DNA of 64,000 bases, from the NCBI GenBank assembly GCA_932294295.1, contig OW028576.1, positions 44,990,247-45,054,246 on the forward strand, given 5' to 3'. A program made the position numbers and the translations under genes. Below are positions 1 to 9,045 of the stretch, one piece after another; position 1 is the first letter of the stretch; the number at the start of each line of letters is the position of its first letter. The notes under the pieces are model-generated. The model saw only the letters and a program-made list of their open reading frames with translations. It ran no database searches and was not told where the DNA came from. The DNA is from Alitta virens (taxonomy: Eukaryota; Annelida; Polychaeta; Phyllodocida; Nereididae).

Positions 1-837
1 CTGTTAGTCACTCTTACATTAGTGTGGCCAAAGTAAACTTAGTACAGTAATAATTATTAATTACGACGAAGTTTGCCTCATTAAATAATGCTACATTTGT
101 GATCAAAATTGCTTCCCTGAAAAGTGCTGGCCAAATGTCACTAATTTCTCATGATATTTATGTATTTCAAAATTGTATGTACATATCATTACATCAATCC
201 AAATTTTCTAAATAATATGACAAAAATTATAAGGTGACCCCTCAGAAGCGACATATAATTGTCTTAGAGGGGTCTCCTTGCCTTTTTTTGTACTGACTTT
301 CCCCATGATTATAATTCTTTTTCATTGTCATTGCATAGAGGTCTTATTTGTCAAAAAATTAAAATTTTATTGGCATTTCTTTAGTTTTACATGTATGAGG
401 ATACTAGTTATTCATTGACATGATTATTTAACTTAAGTAATGACATGGAGTCACTAGAGAAGGAGGGGAAATCTCTGATGGTCTTTTAATGATGGGCAGA
501 TAATCTGGTGTCTGGATTTATGACCCCAGCTGATAAACATTCATAGGGTTTAAACTGTGCTGATTGGCCAAATAAAGTAGGGGGAAAAAATGTTTTATAA
601 ATAGCACCCATGTACTCTCATGTTCATAACTGTATTGCATACACAATAGTTCTCCTACCCTTTCTTTATGCATAAATACCATCATATAAATAAATAATAG
701 GCTTTATTTAAGGATAAAGAAGCCAATGAACAGTATATAAAGAACTGGAGTTAACATAGCACAGCATAATTAAGAATCATGATATATCAATAATAAATCA
801 ATTATAGTTAATTTATTATCTATGCATATCCTAGAAT
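1..837. other. AT-rich stretch, no gene seen
   Basis: No open frame with coding character and no splice-site pairs were recognised here. The sequence is AT-rich, with a weak run of TATAAATAAATAATA-like bases near 685. Confidence 0.5.
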
Positions 838-1064
838 ATTTCAGCAGATCTGAAACCATATTGCATAGTGTTGTAAACAGGCTTGACTAGCTTAAGATTA
901 TCTCTCATCTCATATAGCTTAATCAATCTCATATGGCCTAATCCTATGCACGAATCATGGTATGCTTTGATTTGGAATCCCTTACCTGTTGAACTAAAAC
1001 GAGTAGATGATTTAGCTAAGTTCAAAGATTTATTCAGACGTTGTAATTCCTTAGAAAAGTGTGA
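838..1064. mobile_element. LINE 3' fragment with internal inversion
   Basis: The segment matches the LINE fragment at 2112-2390 in two pieces of opposite orientation. Bases about 838-945 are the reverse complement of about 2133-2224 and encode, on the minus strand, KLVKPVYNTMQYGFRS. Bases about 955-1064 run forward and encode ALIWNPLPVELKRVDD, the next part of the same ORF. This head-to-head layout is the signature of 5' inversion by twin priming during LINE insertion. The ORF piece resembles the extreme C-terminus of CR1/Jockey-type ORF2 proteins (an SxxYxGAxxWNxLP-like motif). It is a dead fragment. The family name is inferred from memory of the motif. Confidence 0.6.
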
Positions 1065-1139
1065 GGGGGAATGGGATATTTTTTTTCCCTGAGAAATATT
1101 CATGAACTCAATGCCTCCCCCCCCCCTCACCTAAATTTA

Positions 1140-2111
1140 AATTACACAGTTGTAAATTACAATGACCATAAATATGAATTATCATAATGTGTATTATGAA
1201 GTTATAAATTCAAAAGTATACTATATTATGTTATGAAATAGTAAAACATTTTAATTCAACACTTTCTACATTGAAACTTCCCTGTGAATGATTATTTTGA
1301 TGACTAGAACCATGATCTGTTATTAGTTTTTATCGTATTTCTTCAAACGTATTATTTATTTATGACATAAATCTTCTATTTTGATATATGAGTTTGTCTT
1401 ACATCTTAACTAAGCCCAATAAAATGAAAACGAGCAAAGTTCAGCGAAATAGAAGTCAAAAACACAACATTTAATTGTGAGACAATGGCTTTCTAAATCA
1501 ACACAGCTCACGCCAACATCGACCGACACCAACAACATAAATATTGGCATGTAGCCAAAAAGTTGCACTTTCACGTGCATGTTTTGTCTTGGACGCCATA
1601 GTAAGCGATTTTAATAATAAGTTGAATACAGCCAAGTAAAACATCACTTAAGTTGCCATATTAGTTGTCAATGGCTTAAAATGCCGTAATTACCTTAATT
1701 CTGGATGGATTTTCACTGGAAAACTTTGTAATTGACCACCACGTGGTGGGCAAGGTATTCCCTACAATGCGCACGCAATGTGGATCAAGCTGAAATATCT
1801 TCTGGGAAATCCTTATATTGAAAGTGAGGCTCTCAAAGTCTGCTAGGACCGCAAGATTTAAAAACCCCTCTGAAAGGGGTGCAGATTGGCTGCTGCAGCA
1901 GCGAGACAAACATAGGACATCAAAGGGGACCTGCGTGAAATTAAATGGCTATTAATTCAACGGCTCTCTAGGCGAACTTAGCCTCGGAACTAATTTTAAT
2001 GGCCATTAAAAATATAGATGCACGTTTGTGATAACAGAGCTTTTCCCTCCTTCTCTGGTGACTCCATGGTAATAAAGATATTAATTTTGAAGGTCGACAC
2101 AGGTTTTGTTG
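1140..2111. other. Intergenic, no gene seen
   Basis: This is AT-rich sequence with a more GC-balanced patch at about 1500-1960. Short open frames occur in that patch on both strands, but none looks like a known protein and no convincing splice pairs frame them. It may be an old repeat. Confidence 0.35.
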
Positions 2112-2584
2112 GTATACGTGCATAGGATTACGCCATATGAGATTGATTACGCTATATGAGATGAGAGATAATCTTAAGCTAGTCAAGCCTGTTTACAACA
2201 CTATGCAATATGGTTTCAGATCTATTATGTATCAAGGTGCTTTGATTTGGAATCCCTTACCTGTTGAACTAAAACAAGTAGAGGAATTAGCTAAGTTCAA
2301 AGATTTATTCAGATGTTGTAATTCCTTAGAAAGGTGTAATTGTGGATCATGTATAATCTGTAACCAAAATAATTTATGATCATTGAGTAGTTAAGTCATA
2401 ATCTCATTCTAATCATCTGTATAGGCCTATATCTTCTTTCATTGTTATTGTTATTTTTACCAGTTGGCTAAAAGCTTTATAGAAAACTTTTTATTGTTTT
2501 GTCTTGCACCTCCGACTATAAGTAAAGTTTTTTCTTATCTTATCTTATCTTATCTTATCTTATCTTATCTTATCTTATCTTATC
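2112..2584 (+). mobile_element. 5'-truncated CR1/Jockey-like LINE, 3' end with pentanucleotide tail
   Basis: The open frame 2137-2379 encodes the last about 80 residues of a LINE ORF2. It contains YGFRSIMYQGALIWNPLP and a terminal Cys-rich RCNCGSCIICN motif before TGA. Such a WNxLP segment followed by a CxCxxCxxC end is typical of CR1/Jockey-clade non-LTR elements. A short 3' UTR follows and then a (TTATC)n tail at about 2530-2584, as expected for the 3' microsatellite end of such elements. Everything upstream of about 2112 is missing, so this is a 5'-truncated dead copy. A rearranged copy of the same end lies at 838-1064. Confidence 0.7.
2530..2584 (+). repeat. (TTATC)n microsatellite, LINE tail
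   Basis: About ten perfect pentanucleotide units are seen directly. They end the LINE fragment. Confidence 0.9.
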
Positions 2585-3170
2585 TCTGTGCATCTCTTTG
2601 ACTTTATTATGGTGTGAGTATGGTAGAGCTCTATTGATTGCAACATCTCTGTATTAAATGACCACCAATCTTACACCAAGAAAATTCGATCACTATTTCT
2701 GAAATGTTTTATTTTATTTTTGTATTATGACATGTACATGATTATAATAGTGGTGGGTCCATGGATTTAAAATAATTTAAAAGATTGTAATGGCCTTCCA
2801 GCCTATCAGACATGGCGATAAAATCAAAATACTTGCCAGCCAAATAGTGCGAAGGCGTTACTACGAATTTTCTTTGTCGTGTCAATGTCGACTCATATCT
2901 TAATAGAGGGAAATCGAGAGCGAGATAGAGAGAGACAGACGTTTATTCCAACCATAACACATTTTTACAATAAATGTAATAGAATAAATCAAAATATATA
3001 TTTTTTTAATATGGTGTTGGAGACAGACACTTTGGTATACAGCCACTAGCATGTCTGCCACCAGAGGAATTCATTTCAAAGGTATGTTTTTACATTTGTA
3101 ATACATGGAGCCTTTTGCTTATACATAAAAAAAATCCCCAATGCTGGTATCATAGAAATTCACTCCATAA
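2585..3170. other. Downstream region of the Tctex1 gene
   Basis: No coding frame was recognised. A minus-strand AATAAA (plus TTTATT, 2941-2946) lies about 225 nt beyond the stop codon at 3171-3173 and may be the polyadenylation signal of that gene. The GAGA-rich purine run next to it (about 2915-2940) looks like part of a simple repeat. Confidence 0.35.
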
Positions 3171-6100
3171 TCAGTCTAAATAAACCCCATATACAGTCAC
3201 TGTTGCAAACATGGAACTTGTCGAGTAGGAACCACTGGCATAACGGTCGTGTTTCTCATCCCAGATAAATCTTGCAGCGACTTGAACGGCCTGTTGAGAA
3301 TTTTCGCCAACGTATGCATACACTAGAATCCTGTACCTCGCAAATCCTAAACTCACAACATCTTTTTTAATAGATTGGCAAAGTCTTTTAGTGATGTCTC
3401 CACAAGTATTTTTGTCGTACTTCGCATTGTCCAGATTTATGGCTAAGTGTCGATTGATGATTTTCTCGACCGGTCCGCTTTTGAATTTGGTGTCTTCATT
3501 TGGGTCTGTCCTGTATGTGTTTTCGAAACGAACCTGTTAATCAGCAAATGGCAAAATTTTGTGACAGTTGTATGTAAATATAAAAAATATAAAAATATTA
3601 TTTGAAAAAAATGGGAATAGAAGGTCATTGTTTTAATGATATTAATGCTACTGTCTGAAGCTTAGCCAGCTTATATGATCAGCTGCCAGAGGCAGATGTA
3701 ATTATGAAATGATTAGGCTGCTTGGGAGTCCACAACAGGTTACACATTTACCCCATGGGTTGGGTATTTTACTTGCCTCAGCATAGACACCGAATACAAG
3801 GCACCTTCAATTGAACGTCTCATGCAATCAACATTCAGCAAGCTCATGAAGAGTGCCTGAGTCAGGGATTGAACCCGGGACTTTCAGCAGAGCTGGCCAA
3901 TGTGGAATTGGTGGATGCCTTAACCATTAGGCCACCCAGCTACTGTTTAATTACAGGTGGCAGTAACTAACAAATGGTATTACAGTGGATAAATGGGGAG
4001 AAAAGGTGACAGTGCCTACAGGGGGCAGCACTATGACCATAGCAAGATGATGTCACTACACCATTGTTGCATGGATGATGTCACTTACGATGTCATTAAG
4101 CAATACTTATCTGCTACAGTGACAGTGACCCCTGTTGGTACTTTTTCTTGCCATTTAGGTACATTCAAACCGGATGATAAAGCGTTTTTAAAAGGCAAAT
4201 TTTATGTTCCTGTAACTTATGATACTTGGCTTTATCCCTTAACAAATCTATTTGATAGATAATGACCGCGTTTGAGTGAATATGCAATTTATCTGAGGCT
4301 TTAGCCAAGGATTAATTGCATATTCACTCAAACAAGGTCATTATCTAACTTATGACCCTTGTTTTGTTTGTAGTTGTTTGATCACTTGCTTCTGACGTTC
4401 TCCCCTTAAGACTTTTGTTTGCTTATTATATAAGATGTTCGTTTGATTGTTGTGTTTTGTTTCATCGTTTTACTACAACTTGTAGCCAGTCAAGTGTGAC
4501 CATATTCTCCCGGGTATATGCAATTTATCCCCCTGGAATCTTGGCCTCTGATTGGATGAAAAAGGCAAACAGTGGTATAAGAATACTTATACCACTGTTT
4601 GCCTTCCACAGCCAATCAGAAGCCTGGATTACAGGGGGATATATCACATGTACTAAGAACAGCAGGGAGGACATGGTCACACTTATATGAGCACATGTTG
4701 TGGCAAAACTTAACAAGCAAACACCTAACAAGCAAACAAATGTCTTGCAAAATAGACAACATCTTAAGTGGTATAAGTTAGATAATGCCCTTGTTTTCTT
4801 CGACATGGGATTATTGCTCGGCTAACGCCTCGCAATAACTCCCATGTCGAAGAAAACAAGGGCATTATCTATTACTTACCACCTTTTTCTTTTGCGAATG
4901 GCTTGTCATGTCCGTCATGCAGGAATCTCGTCTCAAGATGCTTTGTCGCCGCCATTTGTTTGCCGCTTGAACAGTTTTTGCAACATTTAAGAAGGAACTA
5001 CGTCTTGATGCCTGAGAAGGACACAAAATAGACAATGTAATGTAGATTTTAGAGATGATAAGTCATTATGTTATCTCCACAAGGGAAATAATAGTGACCT
5101 ATGTATGCAAATGGAAGCCTTAGGGTTTTTGAAATGATTAATTTGCTGGCCATCTGGTATATTTTAGCATATGCAAAAGCTCATTAACAAAATATGTCTC
5201 TAAATTATTCATGTTTTATTTAATTTTATTTTTTGGCAATGATCTCATCTGAATGGATTGGAAGGGGATCTTCTGAAATCATGGGTGGCACCTCAGTAGC
5301 GATATAAACACCTCAACAAAAGTAAGTCCCCCCCTAGATAAACTTGAATATTTTCAAGTCGATTGCACCGATCTTGATGAAATTTTGCGTGTGTTTTACT
5401 ATTGATATAAGCACTAATAATGCACAATTATTGCATAATCGGACCAGTCATGATTGAGTGAGAAGCAGTGAAAGCTCGACTACCCAGTTTCAAAAATTTC
5501 AAGTTCTGCCTGTCAGTACTAATCCACTCAGGACAGGTTGATTAAACACAATAAACATTTAAGAATGGCCTAAAAACAACAGAATTTGTTATGCAATTAA
5601 GTTTATTAAATGGTCTTAAAGCTAAGACCTTTTCTCATCACAACTGGCCATGTCTCAAATGTCTGAGCAAAACCATGCGTAGGGTTATTGGAGGCAAATT
5701 TCTCAGTGAAAGCTGTGGCTAGGAGGATGGGTGTAGCCCCGAAGGCCATAAGAAAGCTGCGGGAAAGGTTCCAAAACACCCAAGAGGTCAAAAACAGACC
5801 AAGGACAGGGCGTCCCAGGGTCACCACTGCAAGGCAGGATCGTTTGATGGCCAATATTGCCCTTCGAAGACGCACAATGACAGGTGGGCCATTTTACCTT
5901 ATTTTCCTTTTGTTTAATTTTTTTATGGTAAATTTGATTTAAAAAACCTTTTTTTGTGTGATTTCAGCAACTGACATCCGAGACCAGGTGGCTGAAGTGC
6001 GAGGGCAGGGAGCACAAAACATCAGTGATCAGACTGTGAGACACCGTTGACACAGCAATGGCCTTCATGCCCACCGTCAAGTCAAGAAGCCGCAGCTAAC

Positions 6101-8396
6101 CAGGGTGCAAAAGAGAGCTCAACTTGAATGGGCCCAAGCTCACAGTCAGTATACGAGACAAGAGTGGGAGAAGGTCCTCTTCACTGATGAGATGAGGATG
6201 TGTCTACGGATGGAAGGAGCAGGGTTTGGCATCGTAGGGGAGAACAGCATGCTGACTGCTGTGTCCAGCCAGTAACTGCATATATGGAGGTGGAAGTGTC
6301 ATGGTGTGGGGAGGAATCAGCACTGGAGGGAAGACTGACCTGCTGATCATTCAGGGCAACCTGAATGCTCAGCGCTACCTGCATGAGATCCTCACTCCTC
6401 TTGTCATTCCCTATGCAGGAGCAGTTGGAGAGGGATTCATCCTCATGGATGATAATGCCTGCCCTCACAGACCAAGAGTTGTGGATCAGTTCTTGGAGGA
6501 TCAGAGGGTGGAGAGGATGGACTGGCCTGCCAACTCTCCTGATCTCAACCCTATTGAACACCTTTGGGATCAGTTGAAGAGGGCAGTTCGAAGAAGAGTC
6601 GACCAGCAGATAACCCTTGCCATGCTGCAACCGATCCTGCAGGAAGAGTGGGCTGCAATACCCCAGAACCGCATCAAAATACTTGTGCAGACCATGAGAA
6701 AAAGATGTAATGAGGTGATTCGGAGAAACGGAGGACACACCTTATATTGAATGTTGAACACTTTAAGAAATTTTTCACCTGTTATCAGTAACTGTTATTG
6801 TTTTGTACCCTCTTTATTTTTAAGTGTAATTGTGCAATAAATTTTGTGTTTTGTCTTTGATTGATTGCTGGACCCATGTGTGATTTCTTTTTTCAGTCAA
6901 ATTTATTGAGGGACTGCATGCATTCATTTTTCAGCAGCCGATATTGTTCACAAACAGTCTTGGGATTTTTGAAAAAGGCTTGTTGAGCATATCACTGCTG
7001 CTCACTCAACCAAAACTGATCCGATTATGCAATAATTTGGCATGATTAATGCTTATACCAATGTTAAAACACACACAAAATTTGGTCGTCTTGAAAATAT
7101 GATAGTTTATCTAGGGGGTGACTTACTTTCGTTGAGGTGTTTATATTTATCATGGTGGTGTCACCCTTATTACATATATGTCATGTTCATGCACCACGTG
7201 TGTCATAATGATATCTGTACAACTAAATGCACATATATGAATAAAAGGATTCTGAGTTCTGAGTTCATTATAGCGCTCTCTGATAAAGATATTATTATAT
7301 AATCTAAGTTCTACCCACCTGGGGCAGGGGTGATGCCATGATGATGACCCTGCATTGTGAAAATAAATAAATAAATATAAATGTCAGAAACCGGACTTGG
7401 GGTGTCATACTGTCATGCATGAATCATAAAATAAAATTAACCATACAGTCAGGTGTATAGCCTACTTGCTGTTATATCTGGAATGTTAATATTTCAGAAA
7501 ACAAATATACACAAATATAAATAAGATGATTAGTTTAATTATAAATGAAATAAAGAAAACATCAGTATCTGTTTTGTTTTTTGTGAACTTGTATCCTTTG
7601 ACCCAACTGTGTCAGTTATAGCAGAGTCTAACAAATAAAGAAGTCTGCAACAAAAAGATACGAGCACAAGTTATATATAAATTTCTTTCATTTTAGGGAA
7701 TACATTTTTCATGAATAATAGCATGCAAAACATATTGTACAGGTGATCTGGTGTTTTTGCACCCCACAGTATGTACACTATGCAACAAGTATGCTAATGC
7801 AAATTATGTAACAATTATAATGATGTCATTGTCATTGCCTGTCATTCCACATAAATCGCTGGATATTAGCTATTTTGCCATAAACAGAAACCTTGAAATG
7901 ATTAAACCACCTACCTGTTACCTTAGGAGACCATAAATCAAATGAAGATTGGCGTTCGGACTTGAGTACTCGATTGAAAGTTTAAGATCACAATGAATGG
8001 CTTTAGACTGATTTATGTGATTTAATCTTGTCTTAATCCTGAATGATTTACAGCACTCAATGATTATGACCACATAAATCCATAAACGCCAAGGCATATT
8101 GATATTAAATTAAACTTAATCTAGGTGAACTAAAGGTCAAGGTGATCATTGGGGATTATCCAGTTTCACAGGGCCTTGCAAATGTTTGCATGTTTAATAC
8201 ACAATGACTTTTTGTTTTATTCTTGAAAACTTTTTACTTTTTCGGGTCACCACACTCAATCAGTCTACTGAAAGTAAAATGCAAATAATTGACCTACTTT
8301 TATATCGCTACGCACATTCAAATGTACGGTGAACCGCAAAACTGCCTGGGTAAGTTGTGTGAGAGCATTAGTGAGTTGTTCAGAATTAGTTTCCAT
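3171..8396 (-). CDS. Tctex1-domain dynein light chain family protein, 3 exons
   Basis: Three minus-strand exons splice in phase 0 into a 197-aa protein. Exon 1 is 8396-8298, with ATG in a good context (GCCATGG) and donor GTAGGT. Exon 2 is 5011-4880, with acceptor CTTCTCAG and donor GTAAGT. Exon 3 is 3533-3171, with acceptor TTAACAG and stop TGA. The last 120 residues form a Tctex1 domain. ENTYRTDP opens it, SLGFARYRILVYAYVGE is its central strand, and FIWDEKHDRYASGSY and VTVYGVYLD match the family's WDxxxDxYAS and terminal YGVYF/L motifs. The N-terminal 77 residues are basic and Arg/Ser-rich (RRSSFLNVAKT, RRQSILRRDS), as in TCTEX1D/DYNLT2-DYNLT5-type members rather than the short DYNLT1/3. 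Family members bind dynein intermediate chains in axonemal or cytoplasmic motors, so a ciliary role is the inference. Both introns are full of transposons. Exon 1 is the least certain because it rests only on frame, Kozak context and donor. Confidence 0.82.
3658..3946 (-). mobile_element. tRNA-derived SINE, full-length-like copy
   Basis: Read on the minus strand, the head starts near 3946 with AGCTGGGTGGCCTAATGG, an A box like that of tRNA genes. It has a B-box-like GGGTTCAATCCC about 65 nt further on. The body contains the conserved stretches CATGAGACGTTCAATTG and GTGTCTATGCTGAGGC, which recur in the copies at 8612-9045, 12030-12200, 37728-37858 and 38040-38262. The tail ends with CAGCTGATCATATAAGCTGG. 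It sits in intron 2 of the Tctex1 gene. The RNA polymerase III promoter is inferred from the boxes. Confidence 0.7.
3980..4200 (+). repeat. Interspersed repeat with TGACGTCA-like motifs
   Basis: The unit begins AAATGGGGAGAAAAGGTGAC, carries a CAGNGGGCA core, several TGATGTCA motifs and CAATACTTATCTGCTAC, then CAGTGACC. Related copies lie at about 21470-21640 and 22815-22975, with parts at about 23785-23830 and 34860-35000. The open frame inside it (89 codons) has no recognisable protein character. Confidence 0.5.
4257..4346. repeat. Foldback hairpin 1 of a three-hairpin cluster
   Basis: AGATAATGACCGCGTTTGAG is answered by CTCAAACAAGGTCATTATCT, with further pairing of TGAATATGCAATT and AATTGCATATTCA. 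The arms are about 35-40 nt with a short loop. It shares its end motif with the next two hairpins. Confidence 0.8.
4340..4786. mobile_element. Long foldback MITE, hairpin 2
   Basis: This is a near-palindrome with arms of about 220 nt. The ends ATTATCTAACTTAT and ATAAGTTAGATAAT are complementary. So are the inner AAGGCAAACAGTGGTATAAG and CTTATACCACTGTTTGCCTT, and the GTGTGACCATATTC and GACATGGTCACAC blocks. The centre is near 4590. No transposase frame is present, so it is non-autonomous. Open frames on both strands here mirror each other because of the palindrome and are not genes. Confidence 0.75.
4780..4870. repeat. Foldback hairpin 3, next to the exon 2 donor
   Basis: AGATAATGCCCTTGTTTTCT pairs with AGAAAACAAGGGCATTATCT and the pairing continues through TCGACATGGGA and TCCCATGTCGA, giving arms of about 35-40 nt. 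It ends nine bases from the splice donor of Tctex1 exon 2 (GT at 4879-4878, minus strand). Confidence 0.85.
5303..7145 (+). mobile_element. Tc1/mariner element with terminal inverted repeats
   Basis: The ends TATAAACACCTCAAC at 5303 and GTTGAGGTGTTTATA at 7145 are exact reverse complements. The similarity continues inward through AAAGTAAGTC, the C5-6 run and CTAGATAAAC, so TIRs exceed 40 bp. TA dinucleotides bound both ends, as expected for TA target duplication. The total is about 1.84 kb, normal for Tc1. It is inserted in intron 1 of the Tctex1 gene and carries a broken transposase. Confidence 0.85.
5650..6750 (+). pseudogene. Broken Tc1 transposase, with an apparent intron
   Basis: The N-terminal part (about 5688-5882) has a paired-like helix-turn-helix, with VKAVARRMGVAPKAIRKLRE and a GRPR AT-hook-like motif. 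The C-terminal part (6301-6750) holds the DDE core: MVWGGIS, then DDNACPHRPR with the second Asp, then DWPANSPDLNPIEHLWDQL with the third acid 34 residues later, as in DD34E Tc1 enzymes. Between 5883 and 5967 the reading is interrupted by a stretch starting GTGGGCC and ending TGATTTCAG, which behaves as an 85-nt phase-1 intron. Damage includes a TGA at about 6048, frame changes near 6210 and 6285, and one near the start (about 5680). It cannot encode an active enzyme. Confidence 0.85.
7146..8297. other. Intron 1 remainder of the Tctex1 gene
   Basis: No coding frame was recognised. Around 7310-7385 a SINE/LINE-like 3' end with (AAAT)n is seen (GTGAAAATAAATAAATAAAT). The rest is unremarkable AT-rich DNA. 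Confidence 0.4.
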
Positions 8397-8611
8397 GGCT
8401 GCAGGGACCCGAGGGACCTGAGGGACTTCTGTCGTTAGCCAGTATTCTCTGTCATTATCGAGGTCTGAATTGACAAATGAATAATAACAGTTTAGTCTGT
8501 AATTAATCTGCAATTATTCTTCAAGTTATCCCCAAATCATGACTTCGTTTATGTATACTTATCAAATTTGTTCTTCTTGTTTTAGTGGATTTCATACAAA
8601 AGGTGTAATTA

Positions 8612-9045
8612 ACAGCTGGGTGCCGAAAGCCTACATGGCCAAATGTGCCATGTGTGTTTTCCATGAGAAGGATAATGCATGGAAAACGCATGGTTTTTGC
8701 CTAATTATGATGTGGTGAAAACCATGCGTTTTCCATGCGTTTATTCAAACGCATGGAAAATGCAGATGGCACATTTGGCCATGTAAGGCTAAGGAATCCA
8801 CCAATTCCGTATTGTCAAGCTCTGTTGAAGGTATCGGGTTCTAGCCCCGGCTGACACTCTTCATGAGCTACATCCCAGCTGGATGTCGATCGCATGAGAT
8901 GTTTCACTTGAGGTACCTTGCACTCTGTGTCTATGCTGAGACAAAAGACCCCACGTAACGGTTATTTGTGGACTCCCAAATGTTACCATCTCATCATTAT
9001 ATCTGCCTCTGGCAGCTGGTCATATAATCTCAGAGAAATTTAAGT
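8612..9045 (+). mobile_element. tRNA-derived SINE split by a MITE insertion
   Basis: The SINE head AGCTGGGTGCC (from about 8614) is interrupted at 8631, and its continuation AAGGCTAAGGAATCCACC starts at 8786. The B-box-like GGGTTCTAGCCCC, CATGAGATG, GTGTCTATGCTGAG and the GCAGCTGGTCATATAA tail follow in the order of the copy at 3658-3946, in plus orientation. The insertion gives relative age: SINE first, MITE later. Confidence 0.7.
8632..8785. mobile_element. Foldback MITE inside a SINE
   Basis: The ends TACATGGCCAAATGTGCCA and TGGCACATTTGGCCATGTA are exact complements, and GCATGGAAAACGCATGG blocks pair inside. A related 145-bp copy is at 39091-39235. No ORF is present. Confidence 0.85.

Noticed and set aside
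4415..4806. Protein-coding frames of 91 and 93 codons on opposite strands
   Set aside because: They read nearly the same sequence (TTCSQSSVT and TTCAHISVT, IYPPG and IYPPV) because the segment is a palindromic foldback element.
6181..6738. 185-codon minus-strand frame
   Set aside because: It is the antisense shadow of the Tc1 transposase, whose DDE core reads on the plus strand.
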